64,000 bases of DNA. It comes from Burkholderia ambifaria. GTDB taxonomy: Bacteria; Pseudomonadota; Gammaproteobacteria; Burkholderiales; Burkholderiaceae. Position 1 is the stretch's first letter. Each line of letters starts with the position of its first letter. The notes under the pieces are model-generated. The model worked only from the letters and a program-made list of their open reading frames with translations, made no database searches and had not been told where the DNA came from. The position numbers and the translations under genes are program-made. The stretch spans positions 17,019 through 81,018 of the forward strand of contig NZ_LKPJ01000028.1 of NCBI RefSeq assembly GCF_001443045.1, read 5' to 3'. Below, in pieces: positions 52,940-62,112 of this stretch.

Positions 52940-53861
52940 CTCCGTCGGTGATGGTGGCCAGCCGGGCGAAGTGCTCGCGCAATCGCGGTGCGGCGAAATC
53001 GACGAATGTCCGCACCTTCGGCACCGACAGTCGTCCGTAAGGTGTGACGAGATGAATCGGCAGCGGCGCGTGCTCGCTGTCGCGCAGCACGATGCGCAGC
53101 GCGCCGTCCCGGACGTGCTCGGCGACGTGATACGAGAAAAGCCGCGTGACGCCGTGGCCGGCGAGCGCCGACGCGACTGCACCGCGGATCGTGTTGACGA
53201 TGAAGCGCGGCGCGAATGGGACAACCTGCGGCAGCGCCGACTGGCCGGACGGCGGGAAGCTCCATGAATCGAGCCCGAAGTGCGTCATCGAGATGATCCG
53301 GTGCCGGGTGAGATCGGCCGGCGTGGTGATCGGCGGATGGTTCGCCAGATAATCGGGCGACGCGACGACGACGCGGCGCACCGTGCCGACCGGAATCGCG
53401 ACGAGCGTCGAATCCGTCAGGTGCGCGATGCGCAGCGCGACGTCGATCCCCTCGTCGATCAGGCTCACGGGACGGTCGAGCAGCTGCAGGCGAATCGACA
53501 CGGCCGGATGGCGGTCGATGAATTCGTCGAGCAGCGCGCGCAGCACGTCCTCTCCCGCGGCGACCGGTGCGGTGACCGTCAGCAGGCCGCGCGGCGCCGA
53601 GCGTTCGTCGGCGATCAGCATGTCGGCTTCCTCGAGATCCGCGAGGATGCGGCGGCACGCTGCCGCGTAGCGTTCGCCGGCTTCGCTCAGGCGAATCGTC
53701 CGGGTGGTCCGGTACAGCAGCGCGGTGCCCGTGTGCGCCTCGAGAAACGCGATCGCGCGGCTGACCGCCGCCGGCGAACGGCCGAGACGGCGGCTCGCGC
53801 CCGCGAGACTGCCCTCGTCCAGCGTGGCGACGAACACCTTCATCGCATCGATTCGGTCCAT
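52935..53861 (-). CDS. LysR family transcriptional regulator
   Basis: A 308-residue LysR protein: helix-turn-helix at 1-60 (GSLAGASRRLGRSPAAVSRAIAFLEAHTG) and an effector domain starting near 88 (GLLTVTAPVAAGEDVLRALLDEF). It lies 116 bp upstream of, and in the same direction as, the two-MFS operon, with an inverted repeat between them. It is divergent from the SGNH hydrolase gene. Confidence 0.87.
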   Translation of the reverse strand: MDRIDAMKVFVATLDEGSLAGASRRLGRSPAAVSRAIAFLEAHTGTALLYRTTRTIRLSEAGERYAAACRRILADLEEADMLIADERSAPRGLLTVTAPVAAGEDVLRALLDEFIDRHPAVSIRLQLLDRPVSLIDEGIDVALRIAHLTDSTLVAIPVGTVRRVVVASPDYLANHPPITTPADLTRHRIISMTHFGLDSWSFPPSGQSALPQVVPFAPRFIVNTIRGAVASALAGHGVTRLFSYHVAEHVRDGALRIVLRDSEHAPLPIHLVTPYGRLSVPKVRTFVDFAAPRLREHFARLATITDGD

Positions 53862-54004
53862 GGCGTGCAGGTGTGCGCGAGTGGTCGTGTCATTGACGGG
53901 GAAAAGCAGCGAGCAGTCTACCGTACGCGCTCGGCGGCGGTTCGTCGGCCCCGCCGAGCCGCTTCGTGAAATACTTCGGCCACGCGTCCTTCCGGAACCC
54001 CGCG

Positions 54005-55177
54005 ATGACCGAAATGCCTGCCGTGCCCTCGTTCCGTTGCCCGATCACGCGTTGCGCACTGACGTGCATCGCCGCGTTGCTGGCCGCCGGGCCGGCGACG
54101 GCCGCCTCTGCCGCGGATTCGCCGGGCGGGTCGCCTGCAACGGCCGCCCACGCCCCGCTACGCATCCTGTTCGTCGGCGACAGCCTCACGCACGGCCGTT
54201 ACACGCCCGTGCGTTCGTACGGCGCGATGCGCACCGGCAGCCAGGCGGCCGACGGCACCGCTGAGGTGGTCGACGAAAACGTCGGGCAGACCGGTGCGCG
54301 CGCGGAACGCGAGCCGGGTCCGTGGGGCGGAATTCCGGGCATCTTCGCGCGCCTTGCCGTCGAAGCCGGGCTCGACTATGAGGTTCACCTCGAGGCGATG
54401 TCGGCGACGAGTCTCGCGAAGCATGACCGTGTTGCATCGGACGTGATCGACCGGCCCACCTGGGATGTGGTCGTCCTGCAGGAACTGAGCGCGAAGCCGC
54501 TGCCGTTCGCGCTCACGCACAGCCGCGCAAGCGATCCGGCCGGTTTCTGCGCGAGCGTCGCGAAGCTGGCGCGCGGCATTCGTGCGGCGGCGCCGCGAGC
54601 GCGGGTCTATCTGTATGAAACCTGGCCGCGCGCCGATCTCGCGAAAGCGCTCGCCGGCGAGCCGGGCAGCGACGGTTTTCGCGCACGTTACGCCGATCGT
54701 CTCGCCGATCTGGTCGCCGCGTATCGCGATGCATACGAAGGCGCGCGCCGCGCCGATCCGTCGATCGTGGCAGTCGCACCGGTCGGACGCGCGTGGCAGC
54801 GCGCATGGTCGACCGGTGTCGCCGATCCCGACCCGTATGCGCCGTCCGGCGCGCCGCTGCTGTGGTACGGCATGCGCGCGCAGAACGACCCGCCGATCTC
54901 GCGGCCCGACTATCTGCATCCGGGCGTGCCGGGCGCTTACCTGAGCGCGCTCGTGCTGTTCCAGCAGATCGCCGGTGTCGACGTCCGCACATTCGGCCCA
55001 CGGGAGCACGCGGCCGCGCAACTCGGCATCGCGCCCGATCTGGCGGCAAGGTTGCAGGCCGTTGCGTCCGATACGGTCCGGGGTGAACGGGCCGACGCCG
55101 ATGCCGGTGCTGGTGCCGGTGCCGGTGCCGGCGCGACCACGACGGCCGGACGTTCCGATCCGTGCGCGTCGCCGTGA
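54005..55177 (+). CDS. Secreted SGNH/GDSL-type hydrolase
   Basis: A 390-residue exported esterase-like protein. The signal peptide spans about residues 1-38 (ending TAASA-A). Block I is LFVGDSLTHG with the nucleophile Ser (near 61), the Asn-Val-Gly segment DENVGQTGARAE is block II-like, and YLHPGVPGAYLS near residue 306 carries the Asp/His pair of block V. The C-terminus has a GAGAGAGAGA repeat (codon repeats GGTGCC) of uncertain use. An upstream ATG at 53966 is possible. The substrate is unknown. Confidence 0.82.
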   Translation: MTEMPAVPSFRCPITRCALTCIAALLAAGPATAASAADSPGGSPATAAHAPLRILFVGDSLTHGRYTPVRSYGAMRTGSQAADGTAEVVDENVGQTGARAEREPGPWGGIPGIFARLAVEAGLDYEVHLEAMSATSLAKHDRVASDVIDRPTWDVVVLQELSAKPLPFALTHSRASDPAGFCASVAKLARGIRAAAPRARVYLYETWPRADLAKALAGEPGSDGFRARYADRLADLVAAYRDAYEGARRADPSIVAVAPVGRAWQRAWSTGVADPDPYAPSGAPLLWYGMRAQNDPPISRPDYLHPGVPGAYLSALVLFQQIAGVDVRTFGPREHAAAQLGIAPDLAARLQAVASDTVRGERADADAGAGAGAGAGATTTAGRSDPCASP

Positions 55178-55622
55178 ATGGCTACGATCGCGCCTTGTGA
55201 GTCACATCGATCGCTAGACGCTGACGAGTGCGGGAACCGAAGCCCGCCGATCCGTTGAGCGGCGCCGGGCGACGCTGTCGATACCGAGCCGCGCGGTATG
55301 GCTTCCCCCGATCGCCGAATGGGCGCCACACCGCTCATGGTTTTCCCTGCCACTGCGTTCCCGCAGCCGCCATCGCCCCGCCCGACGCCCGTCCCGCGGG
55401 CGTTGCGCAGCCTTTCTGCGCAGGAAAGGATGCTTGAAGCATCCGCAATTATCGCGCCGCGCAAATTCGCCCACCATGTTTCGGACGATCGGCGCCACCC
55501 GTGCATCCGGCCTTTCGCGGGCGTGGCGGGCACGTGTGCGTCGCGTCGCGCGGCCGGAGCCGCAAGGCCGGCCGCGAACGGCCGGGCGTCGCGCCACGGC
55601 AAATCGATAATCAGGAGACACG
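55178..55622. promoter_or_regulatory. Regulatory region of the 55.6 kb MFS gene
   Basis: 445 bp without a gene. It holds copy A of the CTTTC-N7-GAAAG element (55412-55428), a perfect GGATGCTT-G-AAGCATCC palindrome immediately after it (55428-55444), then an AT-richer stretch before the MFS start (ribosome site CAGGAGACACG). Operator function is inference. Confidence 0.5.
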
Positions 55623-57080
55623 ATGAACAGCCAATCCCTCAACCTTGGCGGTACCGCGGGCGCGCCCGCATCCGCCGTACCGCCCGCGGCCCGGGCCGGC
55701 GCCGATGCGACCGCCCTTCCCGCCCGCGGCATCACGCTCGGCGAATTCATGGACGACCTGCCGGTCGGTGCGCTGCACCGGTTCGTCGTCTGGGTGATCG
55801 GCATCGGGCTGTTCTTCGACATGTACGAGATCTTCCTCGTCAGCACGATCGGTTCCGCGCTGCAGAACGAATACGGGCTGAGCCGGCAAAGCGCCGATTT
55901 CAAGCTGCTGCTGGCATCGGCATTCATCGGGATGTTCGTCGGCGCGATGTGTCTCGGCAGCCTCGCGGACCGCATCGGCCGGCGCAAGGCGTTCCTGCTG
56001 ACGCTCGTCTGGTACAGCGCGTTCTCGCTGATCGGCGCGTTCTCGGTGAATGCCGACATGCTGGTCGCATGCCGGTTCCTGACGGGCATCGGCGTCGGTG
56101 CGATTTACCCGGTCGCCGACAGCTTCCTGTCGGAAATCCTGCCGAAGGACAAGCGCGGGCGGCTCGCCGCGTGGGCCTATACGACTTCGTATGTCGCGGT
56201 GCCGCTGGTCGGCTTTCTGGCGCTATGGCTGAACCCGCTGCACATCGCGGGCGTGGCCGGCTGGCGCATCATCCTCGCGATCGGCAGCCTTGGTGCCGTG
56301 TACGTGCTGGTGGTCCAGCAGCGGCTGCCCGAAAGCCCGCGCTGGCTGCTCGCGCAGGGCCGCACGGCGGACGCGCATGCCGCCGCGCGGCGCTTCGCGG
56401 ACAGCGCCGGCGTGCGCGTGCCCGAGCAGTTCGCGGCGTCGGCCGAACCGCAGCGCCCGCTGAGCCTCGGCGAGCGCATCGCGCTGCTGCGCCGCCGGCC
56501 TTATGGCACGCGCTACCTGATGCTCGCCGTGTTCCACCTGTTCCAGGGCTTCGGTTATTACGGCTTCGGCACGCTCGCGGGCACGGTCGTCAAGAGCCGC
56601 GGTTTCGACGTGACGGACAGCACGCTGTTCATTGCACTGTCGTTCATCGGCTATCCGATCGGCTCGCTGCTGTCGATTCCGCTGTTGAACTGGATCGAGC
56701 GCCGCACGCTCGTGATCGTGTCGATCCTGTCGATCGCCGCGTTCGGGCTGTGCTTCGCGTACTCGGGCAATACGGTGCTGATCGTCTGCTTCGGTTTCCT
56801 GACGACCTGCGCGTCGAACGTGTTCAGCAACGCGTATCACGTGTACCAGGCGGAGATCTTCCCGGCGCGCGTACGCTCGACCGCGATCGGCAGCACGTAC
56901 GCACTGTCGCGCATCGTGAGCGGCGTGCTGCCGTTCGTGCTGCTGCCGGTGCTGGCCGAACACGGCGCGGGGGCGATGTTCGGCCTGATCTCGGTTGCGC
57001 TTGGTATCGTCGCGATCACGTTGCGCGTGCTCGGGCCGCTGACCACGCGGCGCAGCCAGGACGACATCAATCCGGTCTGA
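55623..57080 (+). CDS. MFS transporter (sugar/aromatic-acid importer type)
   Basis: A 485-residue major facilitator, twelve helices, with a 45-residue variable N-terminus. The loop 2-3 motif LADRIGRRKAFL and the PESPRWLLAQGR loop (helix 6-7) resemble the sugar-porter/NiaP/benzoate group. It converges with a LysR gene and belongs by shared operator element to the locus with CoA-transferase, lyase and dehydrogenase. Probable role: uptake of the acid degraded by that locus (inference). Confidence 0.85.
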   Translation: MNSQSLNLGGTAGAPASAVPPAARAGADATALPARGITLGEFMDDLPVGALHRFVVWVIGIGLFFDMYEIFLVSTIGSALQNEYGLSRQSADFKLLLASAFIGMFVGAMCLGSLADRIGRRKAFLLTLVWYSAFSLIGAFSVNADMLVACRFLTGIGVGAIYPVADSFLSEILPKDKRGRLAAWAYTTSYVAVPLVGFLALWLNPLHIAGVAGWRIILAIGSLGAVYVLVVQQRLPESPRWLLAQGRTADAHAAARRFADSAGVRVPEQFAASAEPQRPLSLGERIALLRRRPYGTRYLMLAVFHLFQGFGYYGFGTLAGTVVKSRGFDVTDSTLFIALSFIGYPIGSLLSIPLLNWIERRTLVIVSILSIAAFGLCFAYSGNTVLIVCFGFLTTCASNVFSNAYHVYQAEIFPARVRSTAIGSTYALSRIVSGVLPFVLLPVLAEHGAGAMFGLISVALGIVAITLRVLGPLTTRRSQDDINPV

Positions 57081-57091
57081 CGCGGCGACCG

Positions 57092-57121
57092 GCACGGGGC
57101 GTGCGAATGCGTGCCCCGTGC
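57092..57121. terminator. GC-rich hairpin between convergent MFS and LysR genes
   Basis: 9-bp stem GCACGGGGC / GCCCCGTGC with a 12-base loop, midway between convergent stops. There is no clear T-run, so termination is likely but not certain. Confidence 0.45.
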
Positions 57122-57148
57122 ATCGCGCGTGCGGCGCGTTCCGCTTGT

Positions 57149-58042
57149 TCAGCGCGCCGACATGAAATCGAACAGCTTCGCGATGTCGGTGGTCAGCACG
57201 CTGCCGGCCTTCACGCCGACCCACAGCGTGCGCGTCGCCCACGCATCGTCGAGCTTCACGACGCCGAGCCGCGCCGCGCGCTCGCCGGTCACCGCATCGC
57301 GCGGCAGCACGCCGATCCCGAGCCCGGCCTCGATCATGCGGCTCACGCCATCGAAATTCGATACCTGGATGCGCAGCTTCAGCGAGCGCTCGGCCGCGAA
57401 CGCGGCGTCGGTCATCCGCGCGAGCAGCGAACTGCCATCGCTCAGGCCGACGTAGTCTTCATCGAGCGTATCCGCGAAGCGGATGCTGTCGAGCGCGGCG
57501 AAGCGATGCCCGCGCGGCACGAGCAGCACGAGCTCGTCGCGCCGGTACAGCCGGCGGTCGATGCCGGGCGCCGGCACGTTGTCCGCGAACACGCCGAGAT
57601 CGGCCTTGCCGGACGCGAGCGCGTCGACGATCTCGTGGCTCAGCCGCTCCTCCAGACTGACCTTGATGCCCGGATTGTCGGTGAGAAACGCGGCGAGATC
57701 GGCCGGCAGGAACTGAACGATGGCCGATGTATTGGTCCACACGTGAATGTGGCCGCGCACGCCAGCGACGTAGTCGCTCATCTCGTGCGCCATCCGGTTG
57801 ACCTGCTCGATCACCTTCGCCGCATGGTCGAGCAGCGCGCGGCCCGCGGGCGTCAGCTCGACGCCGCGCGCATGCCGCACGAACAGCGCGCTGCCGGTCA
57901 CGCCTTCGAGCTCGGCGATCCGCTTGCTGACCGCGGACAGCGTGAGCTGGCCGTGTTCGGCCGCCTTGGTCAGGCTGCCGTGCTCGGCGACGAGTGTGAA
58001 CACGCGCAGCGACTGCAGATCGAAATGAAGCGGGTTCACCAT
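57149..58042 (-). CDS. LysR family regulator of the CoA-ester catabolic locus
   Basis: A 297-residue LysR protein: helix-turn-helix (GSLTKAAEHGQLTLSAVSKRIAELEGVTG, 18-46) and an effector domain from about 90. It is last in a run of five minus-strand genes that includes hydrolase, VOC, lyase and CoA transferase. It is the best candidate to bind the CTTTC-N7-GAAAG elements in front of the locus genes. Confidence 0.86.
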   Translation of the reverse strand: MVNPLHFDLQSLRVFTLVAEHGSLTKAAEHGQLTLSAVSKRIAELEGVTGSALFVRHARGVELTPAGRALLDHAAKVIEQVNRMAHEMSDYVAGVRGHIHVWTNTSAIVQFLPADLAAFLTDNPGIKVSLEERLSHEIVDALASGKADLGVFADNVPAPGIDRRLYRRDELVLLVPRGHRFAALDSIRFADTLDEDYVGLSDGSSLLARMTDAAFAAERSLKLRIQVSNFDGVSRMIEAGLGIGVLPRDAVTGERAARLGVVKLDDAWATRTLWVGVKAGSVLTTDIAKLFDFMSAR

Positions 58043-58173
58043 GATGAGGGTCCTGGGGAAAGCCGTGCGGCGCGGGCGAACGGCGCCGGATCGGCCTGAT
58101 GCCGATCATACGCCCGGCCGCGCGCGGCGCGAACGGGTGTGAACGGGTGCCGAATGCGTGCAATACGACGCGG

Positions 58174-59001
58174 TCAGCGTGGCGCGATCGCCTGCAACGC
58201 GGCGAGCATCGCGCTATCGGGTTTCGCGAGATCGTCGAGCACCGTGAAGTGCCGCATGCCGGGCAGCCATGCGCGCGCGATCCGTTCGCCGGCCGCCTCG
58301 CATGCGTCCGCGTATTCGTGCGCCTGGCGCACGAGCTCGGGCAGCTCGGCCGCGCCGACCGCGACGACGGTCGGCGCGCCGGGCCCGACATGACGCAGCG
58401 GGCTGTACGCGGCGATTTCCTGCTGGGTCAGATTCAGTTTGTCGTCGAGCACGCAGAGCGAGATCGGTTCGAGATCGACGAGCGGGCTGATCGCAAGCGC
58501 CGATACGACGCCCGGATGCGCGCGATGCACGGCCGTCAGGTGGCCGCCGGCCGAGTGGCCGCTCAGGTGGATCGGCCGGCCAGCGGTGCCGATGCGGTCG
58601 GGATCGGCCGCGAGACGGTCGAGCAGCGCGCCGATCTCGCCGACGATGTCGGTCATCGACGCGGCCGGCGCGAGCGTGTATTCGGCGAGCACGACGTCGA
58701 AGCCGCACGCGAGCGGCCCGGCGGCCGCATACGCGAAATCCTCCTTCGCGCAGTGCTGCCAGTAGCCGCCGTGAATGAACACGAACAGCGGCGCGTCGGG
58801 CCGCCCGCAGCGCAGCCAGTCGAAACGCTGCGCGGGGCCCGCGCCGTAACGCAGGTCGCGTTGCCCGGACGTCGCATCGTAGAGCGCCCTGCTGCGTGCC
58901 TGGCAGGATGCGAGCACGGCCGGGAAATCGGGAATGGCCTTCGTGTTCAGGTAGGCGGCGTCGAGCGCCGCGCGGTCCATGCCGCGATAAAGGATCGTCA
59001 T
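58174..59001 (-). CDS. Alpha/beta hydrolase, kynurenine-formamidase-like
   Basis: A 275-residue alpha/beta hydrolase. The HGGYW motif (near residue 78) forms the oxyanion hole, and GHSAGGH (near 143) carries the catalytic Ser; the final His lies in RHFTVLDDL. These features are typical of the arylformamidase-like group. The ATG at 59001 gives the family start. In this locus it may hydrolyse an ester or thioester of the pathway; no tryptophan-degradation partner genes are present. Confidence 0.82.
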   Translation of the reverse strand: MTILYRGMDRAALDAAYLNTKAIPDFPAVLASCQARSRALYDATSGQRDLRYGAGPAQRFDWLRCGRPDAPLFVFIHGGYWQHCAKEDFAYAAAGPLACGFDVVLAEYTLAPAASMTDIVGEIGALLDRLAADPDRIGTAGRPIHLSGHSAGGHLTAVHRAHPGVVSALAISPLVDLEPISLCVLDDKLNLTQQEIAAYSPLRHVGPGAPTVVAVGAAELPELVRQAHEYADACEAAGERIARAWLPGMRHFTVLDDLAKPDSAMLAALQAIAPR

Positions 59002-59256
59002 TCGGGAAGCGCCTGGATCGGATTGCGGATACGCGGGACGTTCGCGGTGCCCGCTGCGATGGCGACGGACGGGCCGACGCCGTCGCACCATTATCCGCAG
59101 CGTGACCGGGGCCGGCTATCCGGAATCGGCGGGTGCGGCGCGCATCTGTCCGCTTTCGGCGGCGGACTGTCGCGCGGCGGGCGCCTCGTGCCGGCGCATG
59201 CGCGAACGGACGGACCGGCGCGATGAGACGGCACGACGACCACCACGCGAAGCCAC

Positions 59257-59640
59257 TCAGATCAACTCGGAGATCTCGATGAGATTCAGGTCCGGGTCGC
59301 GCACGTACACCGACCGGATCTTCTGCGTCGCGCCGGTGCGCTCGACGGGCCCTTCGACGATCGGCCATTCGACGTGTTGCAGATGCGCGATCACGTCGTC
59401 GAGCGGCACCGACGCGATGAAGCACAGGTCGAGCGCGCCGGGCACCGGCACGTGCGCCTTCGGCTCGAACTCCGCGCCGCGCACGTGCAGGTTGATCTTC
59501 TGGTTGCCGAAGCGGAACGCGAGCCGGCCCGCACCGAAGGTCTCGAGCTGCATCTGCAGCACTTCCGTATAGAAATGCTTCGTCCGCTGCGGATCGACGC
59601 AGGTCAGCACGAGGTGGTCGAGGTGGTCAATCAGCGCCAT
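59257..59640 (-). CDS. VOC/glyoxalase superfamily protein
   Basis: A 127-residue single-domain VOC protein, two beta-alpha-beta-beta-beta units: HLDHLVLTCVDPQRTKHFYTEVL at the start and VYVRDPDLNLIEISE at the end. His8 and the terminal Glu are in metal-binding positions. The size fits isomerase or dioxygenase-like members. It is 16 bp upstream of the lyase-gene junction in the operon sense. Substrate unknown. Confidence 0.85.
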   Translation of the reverse strand: MALIDHLDHLVLTCVDPQRTKHFYTEVLQMQLETFGAGRLAFRFGNQKINLHVRGAEFEPKAHVPVPGALDLCFIASVPLDDVIAHLQHVEWPIVEGPVERTGATQKIRSVYVRDPDLNLIEISELI

Positions 59641-59665
59641 GTGATTCGCTCCTGTTCACGGCTGT

Positions 59666-60628
59666 TCACGAGAAAGCCCGCTGCGCCGGCATGCTGCCGG
59701 CTTCGGCGCGCGGCGGCGGATGAAGGTCCGAGCGGCGCCCGGCCTTCAGGATCTGGCTCGGCACGTCGTGTCCGATCAGTGCGGGCAGCCGTGCGGCCGC
59801 GGCGAGCACGGCCGCGAGGTCGACGCCCGTATCGTAGCCGTCGAGTTCGAGCATGTGCACGAGCTCCTCGGTACACGCGTTGCCGGTCGCGCCCGGCGCG
59901 TACGGACAGCCACCGAGCCCGCCGAGCGACGCGTCGAAGCGGTCGATGCCGGCGTCGAGCGCGGCGAGCGTGTTCGCGAGCGCCATCCCGCGCGTGTTGT
60001 GAAAGTGCAGCGTGAGCTGCAGCGCGCCGAAGCGCTCGCGTGCGCGCTCGGCCAGCGCGCGCACCTGCGACGGATATGCCATGCCGGTCGTGTCGCATAG
60101 CGTGAAGCCGTGCACGCCGAGATCCGCGAAGCGCTGCATCCACGCCAGCACGGTTTCGTCGCGCACGTCGCCCTCCATCGGGCAACCCATCGTGGTCGAC
60201 AGCGACACGTTGAGCGCGACGCCCGAGCCGCGCACCGCATCGATCACGTCGCGCAGCTGCGCGAACGACTGCTCGCGGGTCATCCGCAGGTTCGCGCGGT
60301 TGTGACTTTCGCTCATCGACATCACGAGGTTCACCTCGTCGACGCCGCACGACAGCGCGCGTTCCGCGCCGCGCACGTTCGGCACGAGCACCGTATAGAC
60401 GACGCCCGGCGCGCGGACGATGCCGTGCATCACGGCCTCCGCGTCGCGCAGCGCGGGGATCGCCTTCGGCGACGTGAACGACGTGACCTCGATCTTCGCG
60501 TAGCCGCATGCACTCAATGCGTCGACGAGCGCGATCTTGTCGTCGGTGTCGACGAACGCCGCTTCATTCTGGAAACCGTCGCGTGTGGCGACTTCGTGGA
60601 TGTAGAGTCGTTGGAGATGCTTGCTCAT
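59666..60628 (-). CDS. HMG-CoA lyase-like aldolase (HMGL family)
   Basis: A 320-residue TIM-barrel lyase. VATRDGFQNE (near residue 13) carries the catalytic Arg-Asp, TLHFHNTRG (near 208) the metal-binding His pair and GGLGGCPYAPGATGN (near 236) the active-site Cys of 3-hydroxy-3-methylglutaryl-CoA lyases. It cleaves a 3-hydroxy-3-methylacyl-CoA to acetyl-CoA plus a ketoacid. Next to a CaiB-type CoA transferase it probably acts on a CoA ester made in situ; citramalyl-CoA and HMG-CoA are both possible. Confidence 0.85.
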   Translation of the reverse strand: MSKHLQRLYIHEVATRDGFQNEAAFVDTDDKIALVDALSACGYAKIEVTSFTSPKAIPALRDAEAVMHGIVRAPGVVYTVLVPNVRGAERALSCGVDEVNLVMSMSESHNRANLRMTREQSFAQLRDVIDAVRGSGVALNVSLSTTMGCPMEGDVRDETVLAWMQRFADLGVHGFTLCDTTGMAYPSQVRALAERARERFGALQLTLHFHNTRGMALANTLAALDAGIDRFDASLGGLGGCPYAPGATGNACTEELVHMLELDGYDTGVDLAAVLAAAARLPALIGHDVPSQILKAGRRSDLHPPPRAEAGSMPAQRAFS

Positions 60629-60649
60629 GTCGTCGTCCCGGTGGTCGGT

Positions 60650-61840
60650 TCAGATCACGCCGCGCGTGCGCCAGTCGTCGCGCGTCGCGGCATCGATGCC
60701 GATGGATTCGAGTACCGCGTCGGTATCGGCGCCGAGCGCGGGTGCGGGACGCTCGATGCGTCCCGGCGTCGCGCCGAGTTTCGGCACGATGCCCGGCACG
60801 AGCACAGGCGTGCCGTCGGGCAGCGCCGCGTCGACGATCATGTCGCGCGCGCGGTAATGCGGATCGGCCGCGATGTCCGCGACGTCGTAGATGCGCCCGG
60901 ACGGGATGCGCGCGTCGTTCAGTGCAGCCAGCACGCCGTCGAGGTCGTGCCGCGCGCTCCATTCGCCGATCGCCGCATCGATGCGCGCGACCTGCGCGAC
61001 GCGCCCGTCGTTGTGCGCGAGCGCCGGATCATTGCCGAGATCGGGCCGCCCGATCAGTTCCATCAGGCGCCGGAAAATGCTGTCGCCGTTGCCGGCGATC
61101 AGCGCGTACTTGCCGTCGCGGCAGCGGTACGCGTTGGTCGGCGCGATGCCGGGCAGGCTGCTGCCGGCCGCCTCGCGCACCGCGCCGAACGCCGAGTACT
61201 CGGGCAGCAGGCTTTCCATCATGTTGAACACCGATTCGTACAGCGCGACGTCGACGACCTGCCCCTTGCCGCCCTGCTGCTCGCGATGGCGCAGCGCGAG
61301 CAGGATGCCGATCACGCCGTGCAGCGCCGACAGCGAATCGCCGAGCGACACGCCGACGCGCACCGGCGTGCGGCCCGGTTCGCCCGTCAGGTGCCGCAGG
61401 CCGCCCATCGCCTCGGCGATCACGCCGAAGCCCGGCCGGTCCCGATACGGGCCGGTCTGGCCGAAGCCCGACACGCGCAGCATCACGAGCCCGGGGTTGA
61501 TCGCGGACAGCGTCTCCCAGCCGAGCCCCCAGCCTTCGAGCGTGCCGGGCCGGAAGTTTTCGATCAGCACGTCGGTCTCGGCGACGAGGCGGCGCACGAC
61601 GTCCTGCCCTTCGGGGGTGCGCAGGTCGAGCGCGAGCGAGGTCTTGTTGCGCGACTGGGCGGCCCACCAGACCGACGTGCCGTCGTGCAGCAGCCGCCAT
61701 TTGCGCAGCGGGTCGCCGACGCCGGGCGGCTCGACCTTGATCACGTCCGCGCCGAATTCGGCGAGCATCCGGCCCGCGAACGGCCCGGCGATCAGTTGGC
61801 CGAGTTCCAGCACGCGGATTCCGTCCAGGGGTCGCGTCAT
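60650..61840 (-). CDS. Family III CoA transferase (CaiB/BaiF)
   Basis: A 396-residue enzyme with the CaiB/BaiF knotted fold. The N-terminal LDGIRVLELGQLIAGPFAGRMLAEFGADVIKVE block and the catalytic Asp in GVSLGDSLSALHG (near residue 172) are intact. Such enzymes move CoA from a donor (often succinyl-CoA) to an organic acid. The ATG at 61840 follows GGAGACAG. It is first in the minus-strand operon and divergent from the D-2-hydroxyacid dehydrogenase gene. Confidence 0.88.
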   Translation of the reverse strand: MTRPLDGIRVLELGQLIAGPFAGRMLAEFGADVIKVEPPGVGDPLRKWRLLHDGTSVWWAAQSRNKTSLALDLRTPEGQDVVRRLVAETDVLIENFRPGTLEGWGLGWETLSAINPGLVMLRVSGFGQTGPYRDRPGFGVIAEAMGGLRHLTGEPGRTPVRVGVSLGDSLSALHGVIGILLALRHREQQGGKGQVVDVALYESVFNMMESLLPEYSAFGAVREAAGSSLPGIAPTNAYRCRDGKYALIAGNGDSIFRRLMELIGRPDLGNDPALAHNDGRVAQVARIDAAIGEWSARHDLDGVLAALNDARIPSGRIYDVADIAADPHYRARDMIVDAALPDGTPVLVPGIVPKLGATPGRIERPAPALGADTDAVLESIGIDAATRDDWRTRGVI

Positions 61841-61926
61841 GTCTGTCTCCGATGAAATCGTGTTGTCGATGACGGCGATCATGACGGCGTTCGCGCCCGG
61901 CGAAAATCGATCGATGCTCAACCAGC

Positions 61927-61943
61927 CTTTCCCGAACGGAAAG
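61927..61943. promoter_or_regulatory. CTTTC-N7-GAAAG element, copy B
   Basis: Inside the wider dyad GCCTTTCC / GGAAAGGC (61925-61945), in the divergent region between the CoA transferase and the D-2-hydroxyacid dehydrogenase genes. Confidence 0.6.
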
Positions 61944-62002
61944 GCATGCAAGGCGGTGAATCAGGAGACGCCGCGCCGCTCCACATGCGATGGAGCGCCG
62001 GC

Positions 62003-62019
62003 CTTTCCATGCGGGAAAG
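62003..62019. promoter_or_regulatory. CTTTC-N7-GAAAG element, copy C
   Basis: Second copy in the same divergent region, 76 bp from copy B and about 94 bp before the dehydrogenase start. Same 7-bp spacing. Confidence 0.6.
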
Positions 62020-62112
62020 CGCACTCGCGCAACGATCAAGCCCGATCCCGCGCGCCGTCGGCAGAATCATTGCCGTTGCGCGCCCGCCGGGCGCCCGTCA
62101 GCGAGGCCCGCC

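Noticed and set aside
55090..55140. GGTGCC codon repeat at the end of the SGNH hydrolase as a regulatory repeat
   Set aside because: It is in frame, encodes a Gly-Ala tail and is six bases per unit, so length changes would not shift the frame; likely simple-sequence drift.
61990..62112. Upstream in-frame start of the D-2-hydroxyacid dehydrogenase
   Set aside because: It would code across operator copy C with an Arg-rich peptide not found in the family; the ATG at 62113 has a GAGG site.
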